64,000 nucleotides of DNA, from the NCBI RefSeq assembly GCF_018687785.1, contig NZ_LTBL01000001.1, forward strand, positions 434,001 through 498,000. The letters are read 5' to 3'. This DNA is from Methanovulcanius yangii. GTDB taxonomy: Archaea > Halobacteriota > Methanomicrobia > Methanomicrobiales > Methanomicrobiaceae. A model generated the notes under the pieces. The model saw only the letters and a program-made list of their open reading frames with translations. It ran no database searches and was not told the DNA's origin. How positions within the stretch are numbered: the first letter of the stretch is position 1; every line of letters starts with the position of its first letter. Of the stretch, positions 17,838-27,116 are shown piece by piece. Position numbers and translations under genes: made by a program.

Positions 17838-18404
17838 TTATTCCTCCTTTGGTTTTCCTTGCGAAACGGCTACACGGGCACATCTGATAACCCGATCCTT
17901 CATGCGATACCCCTTTACCACTTCGTCAATAACCGTCCCTTCATCTTTTTCTGAAGGGATATAGGCAATTGCTTCCTGAGTTTCGGGATCAAAGGGTTTG
18001 TTCACGCATTCAAGAGGGGTTATCTCATACCGGTTGAGAACATTACTCAGAAGTTTGTAAATCTGCTCGAGACCTTCCCTGATATTTTGCGTATCCTCGA
18101 TTGCCAATGCACGTTCCATATTGTCCACGATATCAAGGATTTCAACCGCAAATTCTTCAGTGGCACGAAACGATCGTTCGGATACTTCCTTTGTCATGCG
18201 CCTGCGATAGTTTTCAAAGTCGGCGGCAAGACGAAGGTAGCGATCCTGTAGCACTGCATTCTCGGTTTGAAGCGTTTCGAGTTCAGTCGCGGAAGGGACT
18301 CCTTCATTGAGATCCTGGCCCGAATTCTGTTTGACCGGGGATTCTTTGGATGTATCGGGGTCCTTTTGTCCTGGACCGGCTGCAGTGTTCTCTTCTTTCG
18401 TCAT
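17838..18404 (-). CDS. grpE: Nucleotide exchange factor GrpE
   Basis: 188 residues. An acidic, disordered N-terminus (about 1-45) leads into a long coiled coil ([20 protein letters not shown], then DFENYRRR). A compact C-terminal beta domain follows with the family-typical ending: [35 protein letters not shown]. It exchanges ADP for ATP on DnaK. It is the first gene of the operon; the TATA-like element lies about 60 bp upstream. Confidence 0.96.
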   Translation of the reverse strand: MTKEENTAAGPGQKDPDTSKESPVKQNSGQDLNEGVPSATELETLQTENAVLQDRYLRLAADFENYRRRMTKEVSERSFRATEEFAVEILDIVDNMERALAIEDTQNIREGLEQIYKLLSNVLNRYEITPLECVNKPFDPETQEAIAYIPSEKDEGTVIDEVVKGYRMKDRVIRCARVAVSQGKPKEE

Positions 18405-18462
18405 ATTCCAACCTGCCGTGTGGCGTTGTGTAAAAGGTATACATAATTAATGGTTAGTGGTT

Positions 18463-18470
18463 CTATATAA
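18463..18470 (-). promoter_or_regulatory. TATA box of the grpE-dnaK-dnaJ operon
   Basis: Minus-strand TTATATAG in an A/T-rich context, about 60 bp before the grpE ATG. This would place the transcription start near 18440 and leave a short leader. No heat-shock operator could be recognised. Confidence 0.45.
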
Positions 18471-18564
18471 TTATTGTCCAAAGAACAAACCAATTCCTGA
18501 GAAATTTGGCTCTAATTCTTTGAATGGGGCCATAATAAAGCTATAAATAGAATTTAATCTATTA

Positions 18565-19917
18565 TTATCGCTTAATTTTGATTTTATGCTCTTTTACGAG
18601 TTCAACCATTTTTGGGGGGAGGGTGTCCCACCGCCATAATCCACAGCGAAGCGCATCTTCGGTCATGCCTTCCCTCCCTCCATATTTCCTTAACATTGTA
18701 TCCCATTTCTGGTATTTTTCCGGAAGTTTTTCCCGTGCAATTCCTGTTTCTGCCTCCAGCATCGCAGGACACATCCAGCATCCGACCCGTTCGAGACCCT
18801 GTTCATAAAGTGGGTTGACCGGAAGTTCCCTCCACCAGATATAAAGAAATACCTCAAGGGCTCTCCAAGCCCGGATAGGTGATATGTTAAGCTGATTCGG
18901 ATTGAACGGATTCTCAATCGCCCCGGGAAGGGTAGAACGTGCAAAGGATTCATACCAGCGGTTTCCCTGTACTGTTACACATGGGCCCCGCGTCTGGAGC
19001 CATCTGCTCACCGGCTCAAGCTTCAGATATTCACAGCACCATCTGCTGTCTTTCTTAGGAAGACCGTGGATCTCCAGCCCCTTTTGAAAATCCGGCCCCG
19101 AGAGTATGGTCGGTATGTCAGTTTCGCGGACAAATTGTACAGTCTCCGGAAATTCCATGCCGGTGTCAACAAAATAGCTCTCTGTAACTCCTGCCCGTCT
19201 GGCAAGTTCATGAACAACGGTCGAATCCTTACCCCCGGAGAAGGAGACATTACATGTCTGTCTGTCATTCCGGTGGTATTTGATGAATCTGATGGCGTGT
19301 CGTTCCAGGTTCTTCAGGTGGGGTTTATTGCACCTGATTGCATCCTCCCATGAAGGATTCTTCCATGATTCCGGTTCGACAGGGCCAATCTTTTTGACAC
19401 GGAGGGTTCCGCTGTTATATATTCCTGTGCCATAGAGGAGTCCGGATTTCAAAATGACGGGACCGTCATCGATATCACAGGGAATGGAAATTTTTTTCCC
19501 GCCAATACGTCGTTTGCCCCCCTTCTTCACTTCATCGGTGATATCCACAACGCCGTCCCGGATCTGATCCAGGACCGTGGCAAGACCCTCGGATGTAATC
19601 TCGATGGAATATTCACGGGTAAAAGGATCAAAGGTCAGCCATCCGAACCTTCGACCATTCATAATAATCAGATCATTTCTGTCGAGACCGCCGGTTTTAT
19701 TGAAGAGAATGATCTCCGGAAGGCGTTCTATGCCAAAGCGTTTCTTCAGGAGATCCAGTATCAGGTTTCTATCATGTGACAGCGCAGGCCTGACATCATA
19801 TGGTTTGAGAAGCGGCAGCTCTTCTCCTCTGGTGCCGCATCCGCATGTACGGGCGATAAGAGGGACATTGCATTCAGGACACCAGTAAATGCTCTGCCGG
19901 AATATGGGTTCTCTCAC
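18565..19917 (-). CDS. PAPS-reductase-family protein with N-terminal zinc ribbon
   Basis: 450 residues from GTG 19917. Longer frames run into the purH promoter, and the zinc ribbon here starts within 15 residues. Cys13, Cys16, Cys25 and Cys27 form the ribbon (WCPECN, CGCG). Residues about 50-190 look like a PUA-type nucleic-acid-binding region. A PP-loop domain follows with SGGKDST (227-233), a WCCEYLKLEP motif, and CWMCPA near the end. The domain belongs to the phosphoadenosine phosphosulfate reductase family, seen in methanogens (MJ0066-like) with no proven role. The extra Cys clusters could hold an Fe-S centre. tRNA thiolation or sulfonucleotide chemistry are both possible. Confidence 0.8.
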   Translation of the reverse strand: MREPIFRQSIYWCPECNVPLIARTCGCGTRGEELPLLKPYDVRPALSHDRNLILDLLKKRFGIERLPEIILFNKTGGLDRNDLIIMNGRRFGWLTFDPFTREYSIEITSEGLATVLDQIRDGVVDITDEVKKGGKRRIGGKKISIPCDIDDGPVILKSGLLYGTGIYNSGTLRVKKIGPVEPESWKNPSWEDAIRCNKPHLKNLERHAIRFIKYHRNDRQTCNVSFSGGKDSTVVHELARRAGVTESYFVDTGMEFPETVQFVRETDIPTILSGPDFQKGLEIHGLPKKDSRWCCEYLKLEPVSRWLQTRGPCVTVQGNRWYESFARSTLPGAIENPFNPNQLNISPIRAWRALEVFLYIWWRELPVNPLYEQGLERVGCWMCPAMLEAETGIAREKLPEKYQKWDTMLRKYGGREGMTEDALRCGLWRWDTLPPKMVELVKEHKIKIKR

Positions 19918-20098
19918 CAGTATATCTATGGCACATGAGTAAAATAAATCCGTGGATGCTGCATCCGAAATGAATTCCTCCTCCCGCTGGTGAGGGGGCA
20001 TCCTCCCGGAAGAACCCACTGTCGGTCGCATAATTTTTACTGTCGGACTGGTGGAGATCGTCATTAATCTTTTGTTATTGTGTGCGCAATAAGGAGGC

Positions 20099-21586
20099 AT
20101 GAAAAATGCACTCCTATCAGTATGGGATAAGACGGGACTTGTCGACCTGGCCCGTATTCTTGCCGAACACAATATAAATATCATAAGCTCGGGGGGCACA
20201 GGAAAGGCTCTTTCAGAAGCCGGTATCGAATTTACCGAAGTGTCGGAATATACCGGATGGCCGGAAATGATGGATGGACGGGTTAAAACGCTCCATCCGA
20301 AGGTGCATGGCGGGCTGCTTGGCAGGCGGGGGAAGGATGACGATGAGATGTCACGCAACGGCATTGAGCCCATTGATCTCGTCGTGGTTAATCTCTATCC
20401 GTTTGAAGAGATGGCGGCCTCCGGCCTCCCGCTCGATGAACTCGTGGAATATATCGACATAGGAGGGCCGGCAATGATCCGTGCCTCGGCAAAGAATTTC
20501 CGCGATGTTGCTGTGGTTATGGATCCCTCCGATTACCCACTAGTAATGGATGCCGTCAAACGCGGTGAATTTAGTGCGGATGAACGTCTCTCTCTCGCAA
20601 AGAAGGTATTTGCCCGCACCGCATCCTATGACGCGGCCATATCCAACTATCTCTATGGTCTCGAGAGTGAATTCCCTGAAGTTCTGACAGTACAGCTCCG
20701 TAACGGCCGGACACTCAGGTATGGAGAGAATCCCCATCAGAAGGCTGCAGTCTATGGTGACAAAGGTATTGCCGTCCAGATTCCGATTCAGGGCAAGCAA
20801 ATGTCCTATAACAATTATCTGGATGCGGATGCTGCGGTCGGCCTGGTCCGGGAGTTCGATGTTCCGGCAGCGGTGATCGTCAAGCACAACAATCCATGCG
20901 GTGTTGCCGTCGGCGCCAGTCTGATTGAAGCGTACGTAAGAGCGCGCGAGGTTGATCCGGTCTCTGCATATGGTTCGGTTATCGCGATGAACAGGGAAAT
21001 CGGCGATGATGTGGCAGAAGAAATTGCTTCAACATTTGTTGAAGTGGTAATCGCACCGTCCTACACCGAATCTGCCCTGAAAATAATGTCGAAGAAGGAA
21101 AACATGCGTATCCTTTATGTTCCTGAGAATGAGCCGGCCGATGCACTCCGCTCCATTGACGGGGGGGCGCTGGTTCAACGGACTCCGGAGATGTATGCAG
21201 AAGAGTGGCAGGTAGTGACCGAGCGGGAACCCACATCGCAGGAGATGGAGGCAATGAAACTCGCATGGAAAGTATGTAAACACACCAAGAGCAACACGAT
21301 CATCTTTGCTGATTCTGTGGCAACCCTCGGTATTGGAGCAGGTCAGATGAGCCGGGTTGATGCTGCAAAGATTGCCGTGTCCAAGGCAAACGCCCCACTG
21401 AACGGATCGTCGGTTGCATCAGATGCATTTCTCCCGTTCCCCGACGCCCTTGAAGAAGCGGTAAATGCCGGTGCAACCGCTCTCATTCAGCCAGGAGGTT
21501 CTATCAGGGATGATATTGTCATCAAAGCCGCAAACCGCCTGAATGTCGCGATGGTCTTCACCGGAACCCGGCATTTCCGGCATTAA
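20099..21586 (+). CDS. purH: Bifunctional AICAR formyltransferase / IMP cyclohydrolase
   Basis: 495 residues. The N-terminal cyclohydrolase part opens with ALLSVWDKTGLVDLA and SSGGTGKAL and continues with GRVKTLHPKVHGGLL. The C-terminal transformylase part has RYGENPHQ and the catalytic KHNNPCGVAVG block. It carries out the last two steps of IMP synthesis, formylating AICAR and closing the ring. The architecture is bacterial-type, unlike the separate PurP/PurO of many archaea. AGGAGG ends only one base before the ATG at 20099, unusually close, yet the family start favours this codon. It is divergent from the PAPS-reductase-like gene. Confidence 0.96.
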   Translation: MKNALLSVWDKTGLVDLARILAEHNINIISSGGTGKALSEAGIEFTEVSEYTGWPEMMDGRVKTLHPKVHGGLLGRRGKDDDEMSRNGIEPIDLVVVNLYPFEEMAASGLPLDELVEYIDIGGPAMIRASAKNFRDVAVVMDPSDYPLVMDAVKRGEFSADERLSLAKKVFARTASYDAAISNYLYGLESEFPEVLTVQLRNGRTLRYGENPHQKAAVYGDKGIAVQIPIQGKQMSYNNYLDADAAVGLVREFDVPAAVIVKHNNPCGVAVGASLIEAYVRAREVDPVSAYGSVIAMNREIGDDVAEEIASTFVEVVIAPSYTESALKIMSKKENMRILYVPENEPADALRSIDGGALVQRTPEMYAEEWQVVTEREPTSQEMEAMKLAWKVCKHTKSNTIIFADSVATLGIGAGQMSRVDAAKIAVSKANAPLNGSSVASDAFLPFPDALEEAVNAGATALIQPGGSIRDDIVIKAANRLNVAMVFTGTRHFRH

Positions 21587-21592
21587 ATTATA

Positions 21593-21600
21593 TTTTTTTT
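21593..21600 (+). terminator. T8 run after purH
   Basis: Eight T residues six bases after the purH stop codon, in A/T-rich sequence. A probable archaeal intrinsic terminator. Confidence 0.5.
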
Positions 21601-21682
21601 ACCGATTTTGGCTGTATCCTCATTGAAGCCAACTTTTAAGAAGAGGTTTGAAGAATATAGGTACGGGTGAGAAATCCTATGA

Positions 21683-23194
21683 GTGAGTGCTTTATTATTC
21701 GATAAGCTACGCTTTTTTGACACTACCCTGAGAGATGGGGAACAGACACCTGGTGTCACCCTTAATCCTGAACAAAAATTTGAGATCGCTTCTTCTCTGG
21801 CTGATATCGGAGTCCATGTTGTAGAAGCTGGCTCTGCAGCCGCATCTGAAGGTGAACTGGCGGCAATCCGGCGTATCACGGAAGCAGGACTTGGCATTGA
21901 GTGCTGTACGTATGTACGGGCGCTTGAGCAGGATATTGACCTTGCAGCGGATGCAGGCGCAGACTCTGTCCACCTTGTTGTGCCCGTAAGTGATCTTCAT
22001 ATCAGGGAAAAATTACGAAAGGACCGTGAACAGATCCGTACGATGGCAGTGAAGGCCGTCGAGTATGCAAAGGATCGTGGCCTTATCGTTGAACTCTCCG
22101 GTGAAGACGCATCACGTGCCGACCAGACATATTTGCGCTCCCTTTTTAGGGAAGGTGTTGAGCATGGAGCGGACCGGTTGTGTTTCTGCGATACGGTAGG
22201 TCTTATGACTCCCGAGAGGGCGGGAGAAGTGATCCCTCCGCTTTTATTTGCGCCACTAAGTATCCATTGTCATAACGACCTTGGCTTTGCTCTTGCGAAT
22301 ACCATTGCAGCCCTGAAAGCTGGCGCATCGTGTGCACATGTTACTGTCAACGGCCTGGGAGAACGCGCCGGCAACACGCCTTTCGAAGAAGTGGTGATGT
22401 CGCTGGAAGTATTGTATGGCGTCTCGACAGGGATCAAAACAGAGCATATATACCAGCTATCCACGCTTGTATCAAGGTTGACGGGCATCGCATTGCCCGC
22501 CAACAAAGCGATCGTGGGCTCGATGGCATTTACCCATGAATCTGGCATTCATGCCCATGGGGTACTGAAGAATGCAAAGACCTACGAACCAATCCCGCCC
22601 GAACGTGTCGGACGTAAGCGGCGGATCGTTCTCGGGAAACATTCCGGAAGTGCTTCAGTTCAGGCATCGCTTCAGGAACTTGGATATCAGGTGAACGCTG
22701 AACAGCTTGCGGCGATAGTCAGGCGCATCAAGGCTCTTGGGGATGAGGGTAAACGAATCACCGATACGGATCTCATGACGATTGCCGATGCCGTTCTTCA
22801 GATAGAATGTGCTCCGGTCCTTAACCTCAGGCAGTTTACGGTGGTCTCAGGAAACCGTTCCATACCGACCGCTTCGGTTACCATGTCTGTCAACAACATG
22901 GAAATTACCGGTGCATCAACCGGAAACGGTCCCGTTGATGCGGTCATCCGGGCCCTTCGTGAGTCGGTCAGCGGGGTTGGTGATATCGTCCTTGAGGATT
23001 ATCATGTCAGTGCCATTGAAGGGGGGACCGATGCCCTTGTTGATGTAACTGTTAAATTGAGTAAGGACGGTAAATTATTAACATCCCGCGGAGCGCGCAC
23101 CGATATAATCACAGCAAGTGTCGAGGCGGTCGTTGCAGGGATGAATCGTTTATTGAGGGAAGACAATGAAAAGCGGGGCAAAGATTCTCTTTGA
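21683..23194 (+). CDS. leuA: 2-isopropylmalate synthase (leucine pathway), citramalate synthase possible
   Basis: 503 residues from GTG 21683. The TIM-barrel condensing-enzyme domain has [15 protein letters not shown] at the start, [10 protein letters not shown], and metal ligands in [12 protein letters not shown]. The [10 protein letters not shown] signature sits near residue 220. The C-terminal third (about 370-495) is the LeuA allosteric dimer domain, so leucine or isoleucine feedback is likely. The reaction is acetyl-CoA plus 2-oxoisovalerate to 2-isopropylmalate; (R)-citramalate synthase (CimA) has the same layout and cannot be excluded. The 3' end overlaps ilvB by 29 nt. Confidence 0.88.
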   Translation: MSALLFDKLRFFDTTLRDGEQTPGVTLNPEQKFEIASSLADIGVHVVEAGSAAASEGELAAIRRITEAGLGIECCTYVRALEQDIDLAADAGADSVHLVVPVSDLHIREKLRKDREQIRTMAVKAVEYAKDRGLIVELSGEDASRADQTYLRSLFREGVEHGADRLCFCDTVGLMTPERAGEVIPPLLFAPLSIHCHNDLGFALANTIAALKAGASCAHVTVNGLGERAGNTPFEEVVMSLEVLYGVSTGIKTEHIYQLSTLVSRLTGIALPANKAIVGSMAFTHESGIHAHGVLKNAKTYEPIPPERVGRKRRIVLGKHSGSASVQASLQELGYQVNAEQLAAIVRRIKALGDEGKRITDTDLMTIADAVLQIECAPVLNLRQFTVVSGNRSIPTASVTMSVNNMEITGASTGNGPVDAVIRALRESVSGVGDIVLEDYHVSAIEGGTDALVDVTVKLSKDGKLLTSRGARTDIITASVEAVVAGMNRLLREDNEKRGKDSL

Positions 23195-24842
23195 GAGCCT
23201 GGCAAAAGAAGGAGTCGACACCATATTCGGATATCCTGGTGGTTCGGTCCTTCCTATTTATGATGAGCTCTATGACTCTGATATCCGCCATATCCTTGTT
23301 CGTCACGAGCAGGCTGCAGTCCATGCAGCAGACGGATATGCGCGGGCAAGCGGGAAAGTCGGAGTCTGCCTCGCTACTTCCGGTCCCGGAGCCTGCAATC
23401 TGGTTACGGGTATCGCGACGGCCTATATGGATTCAACACCGGTTATTGCTATCACCGGGCAGGTGCCAACCTCCCTTCTGGGGAGGGATGCCTTTCAGGA
23501 GTCGGATATAACGGGGATCACTCTCCCCATCACAAAGCATAATTATCTGGTTCCCCGCACCGAAGAGCTGGGGCGTATCATCCATGAGGCATTTTATATT
23601 GCCGGTTCCGGGAGGCAGGGGCCGGTTTTGGTTGATCTGCCGAAGGATGTAACGACCGGCACCGCTGACTATGATATGGAATCGGACTCTCTGGTATCAT
23701 TAAGGGGATACCAGCCGACCCTGCAGGGACATCGCCTAATGATAGAGAAAGCCATACAACGGATTGCCGTGGCTGACCGTCCGCTGATTTATGCCGGCGG
23801 AGGGGTTATCTCGTCAGGTGGATCTGAGGATCTCGTCCGTTTCGCTGAAAAATGGAATATTCCGGTGACCACGACGCTGATGGGTCTGGGGGCCATCCCC
23901 TGTGATCATCCGCTCAGTCTGGGTATGCTTGGAATGCATGGCACGGAATATGCGAATTATGCTGTGACGGAATGTGATCTCCTGATTGCCGTCGGGGTCC
24001 GGTTTGACGACCGTGTCACCGGGAAGGTCGAAGCCTTTGCCCCGAATGCGGATATCATTCATATCGACATCGATCCTGCCGAGATTGGCAAGAATAAACG
24101 GGTGGATATTCCCATCGTCGGAGATGTGAAGATTGTCCTCAGGCAGATGCTTCATGAAGATAATCATGAGAGTGTGCCGCGCCAGTGGAATGAACGAATT
24201 GAGCAGTGGAAGCGTGATTTCCCGACATCCTATCCGGATGATGGGAAACTCCGGCCTCAGTTCATTGTAAAGGAACTCTCGGATATCCTGGATGGCAGGG
24301 GCATTATTGTGACCGAAGTCGGGCAGAATCAGATGTGGGCTGCCCAGCATTTCTGTTTCCGCCGTCCACGCCAGTGGATATCCTCCGGCGGCCTTGGGAC
24401 GATGGGGTATGGATTCCCCGCCGCAATTGGTGCGGCGGTTGCATGTCCTGGTGAGCCGGTGTTTGATATCGCAGGAGATGGCAGTTTCCAGATGAATATC
24501 CAGGAACTGGCAACGGTGGCCCAGTATAATATTCCTGTGAAGATCGCCGTCCTGAATAACCAGTATCTGGGTATGGTCCGGCAGTGGCAGGAGCTCTTCT
24601 ATGAGAGGCGCTATTCCTATACCGAACTTACTCCTGTAGACTTTGTCAAAGTGGCGGAGGCCTATGGCGTCCCGGGACTTCGGGTGGATCGCCCGGAGGA
24701 CGTTCGCCCGGCATTTGAAGCGGCTCTGGCTGCGGACGGGCCGTTTGTGCTGGATTTCCGTATCGAGAGAGAGGAGAATGTGATGCCGATGGTACCAGCA
24801 GGAGCTGCCATCAATGAGATGATACTGGGGGAGAGGAAATGA
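23166..24842 (+). CDS. ilvB: Acetolactate synthase large subunit
   Basis: 558 residues. The thiamin-diphosphate enzyme pattern is complete: [19 protein letters not shown], catalytic Glu in [16 protein letters not shown] (near residue 49), the FAD-binding middle domain (VRFDDRVTG) and the ThDP site [12 protein letters not shown] followed by [12 protein letters not shown]. It condenses two pyruvates, or pyruvate and 2-oxobutyrate, for valine, leucine and isoleucine synthesis. It starts inside leuA and overlaps ilvN by ATGA, so leuA-ilvB-ilvN form one tightly coupled operon. Confidence 0.97.
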   Translation: MKSGAKILFESLAKEGVDTIFGYPGGSVLPIYDELYDSDIRHILVRHEQAAVHAADGYARASGKVGVCLATSGPGACNLVTGIATAYMDSTPVIAITGQVPTSLLGRDAFQESDITGITLPITKHNYLVPRTEELGRIIHEAFYIAGSGRQGPVLVDLPKDVTTGTADYDMESDSLVSLRGYQPTLQGHRLMIEKAIQRIAVADRPLIYAGGGVISSGGSEDLVRFAEKWNIPVTTTLMGLGAIPCDHPLSLGMLGMHGTEYANYAVTECDLLIAVGVRFDDRVTGKVEAFAPNADIIHIDIDPAEIGKNKRVDIPIVGDVKIVLRQMLHEDNHESVPRQWNERIEQWKRDFPTSYPDDGKLRPQFIVKELSDILDGRGIIVTEVGQNQMWAAQHFCFRRPRQWISSGGLGTMGYGFPAAIGAAVACPGEPVFDIAGDGSFQMNIQELATVAQYNIPVKIAVLNNQYLGMVRQWQELFYERRYSYTELTPVDFVKVAEAYGVPGLRVDRPEDVRPAFEAALAADGPFVLDFRIEREENVMPMVPAGAAINEMILGERK

Positions 24843-25345
24843 AACCACATACGCTGAGTATCCTCGTTGAGAACAAACCCGGTGTTCTCTCACGGGTTGC
24901 CGGTCTCTTCACCAGACGTGGATACAACATCGAGAGTCTTGCAGTCGGGACTTCTGAAGAACCTGATATGAGCCGGATTACCGTCGTGTCCATTGGCGAT
25001 GACGAGGCGATCGAGCAGATTAAAAAACAGCTAAATAAACTCATTGAGGTGGTGAAGGTAACGGATCTCACCTATGTTGATCACGTTGCCCGTGAAATTG
25101 CCCTCATCAAGGTGCAGGCAGAACCGGGAAGTACGCGAGCGGAGGTGATGCAGCTTGCCGATCATTTCCGTGCTCGCATCGTGGATGTCGGAAAGAAGAC
25201 GGTGATACTTGAAGTAACCGGCGACACCTCGAAAATCAATGCCCTTGAGAGTCTTCTCGATCAATATGGAATAAAGGAGCTTGTGAGAACCGGAAAAATC
25301 GCAATGCCGCGTGGTTCAAGGGCCGGCGCTCCAAAATCCCGTTAA
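24839..25345 (+). CDS. ilvN: Acetolactate synthase small (regulatory) subunit
   Basis: 168 residues. The N-terminal ACT domain ([21 protein letters not shown], split as [13 protein letters not shown] and [17 protein letters not shown]) binds branched-chain amino acids. The C-terminal domain ([12 protein letters not shown], then [14 protein letters not shown]) is the ALS-activating part. It enhances IlvB and confers feedback inhibition. Start by ATGA overlap with ilvB. A T8 run follows seven bases after the stop. Confidence 0.97.
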   Translation: MKPHTLSILVENKPGVLSRVAGLFTRRGYNIESLAVGTSEEPDMSRITVVSIGDDEAIEQIKKQLNKLIEVVKVTDLTYVDHVAREIALIKVQAEPGSTRAEVMQLADHFRARIVDVGKKTVILEVTGDTSKINALESLLDQYGIKELVRTGKIAMPRGSRAGAPKSR

Positions 25346-25351
25346 TCTCTA

Positions 25352-25359
25352 TTTTTTTT
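25352..25359 (+). terminator. T8 run after leuA-ilvBN
   Basis: Eight T residues just after the ilvN stop. A probable intrinsic terminator separating the amino acid operon from the symporter unit. Confidence 0.5.
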
Positions 25360-25435
25360 CAGGTTCAAAGGGCCAGAACGGGCTCTCGGAGCGATTATGT
25401 TATATGTTAGCATGCTACATACTAGCATAGTGAAT

Positions 25436-25549
25436 ATGTTCGGACTGCCAATGATTACAATAGCAATGGTCTCTGCCGGTATTGGGATTAGTCTCCTTGT
25501 GCTGATCTGGTGGGGATTGCATTTCAAGGGGGTTGAGACAGATGACTGA
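25436..25549 (+). CDS. 37-aa symporter-associated small membrane protein
   Basis: A short frame of 37 residues begins MFGLPMITIA, has one hydrophobic segment (about 3-28, ending VLIWWGL) and closes with a charged tail. Its last 8 bases overlap the start of the sodium/solute symporter gene (ATG at 25542). One-span proteins directly upstream of SSS-family symporters are a recurring arrangement in methanogens, annotated as symporter small accessory protein. It probably binds or stabilises the symporter (inference). No strong ribosome-binding site is visible, so a leaderless start is possible. Confidence 0.65.
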   Translation: MFGLPMITIAMVSAGIGISLLVLIWWGLHFKGVETDD

Positions 25550-27059
25550 TGTCCTTACTATAGGCATTATCGTGCTCTATGGGCTTCTTCTCATAGGGAT
25601 AGGAAGCTGGGCATCCAAGAAAATTCATTCGACCGAGGACTATATTCTGGCTGGCAGGTCACTCGGATTTTGGGTTTTTACCATTCTTATGGTTGCCTCC
25701 GTCTGTTCCGGAATGACGCTTGTCGGTGTGAGTGGGTTCGGGTTTGCCTCGGGATGGCCGGGAATTTGGGAACAGATCTTCGTTCCGCTTGCCGCATCCT
25801 TTGCAATAATCGTCTTTGGTGCAAAACTCCATGGAATATCCCGCAAGACCGGCTATATGACCGTTGAGGATTATCTCGCACAAAGGTTTGAGAGCCCCCG
25901 TGCGGTGAGGGGGCTTGCCGCCGCCTCCGGAATCGTGGTTTCTCTGATCTACCTCGTTGGCCAGTATACGGCAATCAGCATCGTACTGGTCTGGCTATTC
26001 GGGATCTCGCATATCACTGCACTTATCATTTCTGCCATTGTGATAACTGTATATACTGTGATTGGCGGATTGTATGCGGTCTCGTGGACAACCCTGATTC
26101 AGGGCGCCATCCTGATCGTCGGGGTCATTGTCATGGCACCCCTCGTCATTCTCTCGGCAGGCGGTCTGACGCATATTAATGAAGTTCTGGCAACACTTGA
26201 CCCGAATATGGTGATGCCGTACTACCCGTCTCCCGCTTATGCAGCCTATGCATACTGCACTCCCGAATTCTTATTCTCGTTCGGGATACTTCTGATGGTT
26301 GGCCTTGCCTGCGCACCGCACGTTATCAACAACGTCCTGGCAGCAGAAAAGGCGAGGTTCTTCAAATGGTCTCCATTGATCGCATTTGCCATCTATGCCG
26401 TTGTTATGTTCCTGGTCAAATTTGCGGGATTTGCCGTACGTGTTCTGGTTGAAGAGGGAAAACTGGTCCTTCCGTCGACCGTCAACGCACAGGATTTTGC
26501 ATTCATGTACGGGGTTGAATATGCCTCTCCGAACGTGTTGGTATGGGCATTCTTTGCGGTCATCGTTCTGGCCGCCGTCATGTCGACGACGGACCGGTTG
26601 ATGCTTACCATAGGTACGATGTTCTCGTGGGACATCTTCAAAAACCTGTTAAAGCCAGACGCAACGGACAAACAGGTGCTCCGGGTCAGTCAGGTCTGTG
26701 TGTTCCTGGCAGCTGCAGTCTCACTTCTGCTGGCCATCAATCCTCCGGAAATGCTTGCATGGCTGATCTGGATGGGAATCGGTGTGATGCTTGCGACGTT
26801 TGCCGTTCCGCTGCTTGCGGCTCTCTACTGGAGGCGGGCTACCGCCTATGGTGCAATTGCCAGCATGGCCGCCGGCCTGATCTCTGCCGGGTTCTTTGCC
26901 TACATCCACCAGTTTGTTACGAAGCTCCCGGTTCATTTCAGTCTCTACGCCCTCGTCTGTTCAATCCTTGCGATGATCATTGTCAGTCTCCTGACCAAAC
27001 CGGTCAGTGAGGAGACCCTTGATCTGACCCATACCGGATGGTATATTCAGCCCCGCTGA
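25542..27059 (+). CDS. Sodium:solute symporter (SSS) family transporter
   Basis: 505 residues from ATG 25542 (a TTG at 25533 is less likely). About 13 hydrophobic segments. The start (YGLLLIGIGSWASKKIHS, then EDYILAGRSLGFW) and the VIGGLYAVSWTTLIQG segment near residue 180 are typical of SSS transporters (PutP, PanF, acetate and amino acid carriers). ACAPHVINNVLAAE and VMSTTDRLMLTIGT match later conserved helices. It imports an organic solute with Na+. The substrate cannot be decided. The 37-aa ORF just upstream overlaps its start. Confidence 0.92.
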   Translation: MTDVLTIGIIVLYGLLLIGIGSWASKKIHSTEDYILAGRSLGFWVFTILMVASVCSGMTLVGVSGFGFASGWPGIWEQIFVPLAASFAIIVFGAKLHGISRKTGYMTVEDYLAQRFESPRAVRGLAAASGIVVSLIYLVGQYTAISIVLVWLFGISHITALIISAIVITVYTVIGGLYAVSWTTLIQGAILIVGVIVMAPLVILSAGGLTHINEVLATLDPNMVMPYYPSPAYAAYAYCTPEFLFSFGILLMVGLACAPHVINNVLAAEKARFFKWSPLIAFAIYAVVMFLVKFAGFAVRVLVEEGKLVLPSTVNAQDFAFMYGVEYASPNVLVWAFFAVIVLAAVMSTTDRLMLTIGTMFSWDIFKNLLKPDATDKQVLRVSQVCVFLAAAVSLLLAINPPEMLAWLIWMGIGVMLATFAVPLLAALYWRRATAYGAIASMAAGLISAGFFAYIHQFVTKLPVHFSLYALVCSILAMIIVSLLTKPVSEETLDLTHTGWYIQPR

Positions 27060-27116
27060 TTCATCCGTTCTATTTTTTCCGTTGTCATTTTGTGGTGTGA
27101 AGTAAAACTAATCTGT

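Noticed and set aside
19918-20373. N-terminal extension of the PAPS-reductase-like gene
   Set aside because: It would overlap the purH promoter and the first 275 bases of purH, and the extra residues are low-complexity Ser/Pro without family match.
23814-24893. Long minus-strand ORF of 359 codons inside ilvB
   Set aside because: Antisense shadow of acetolactate synthase; no family features.
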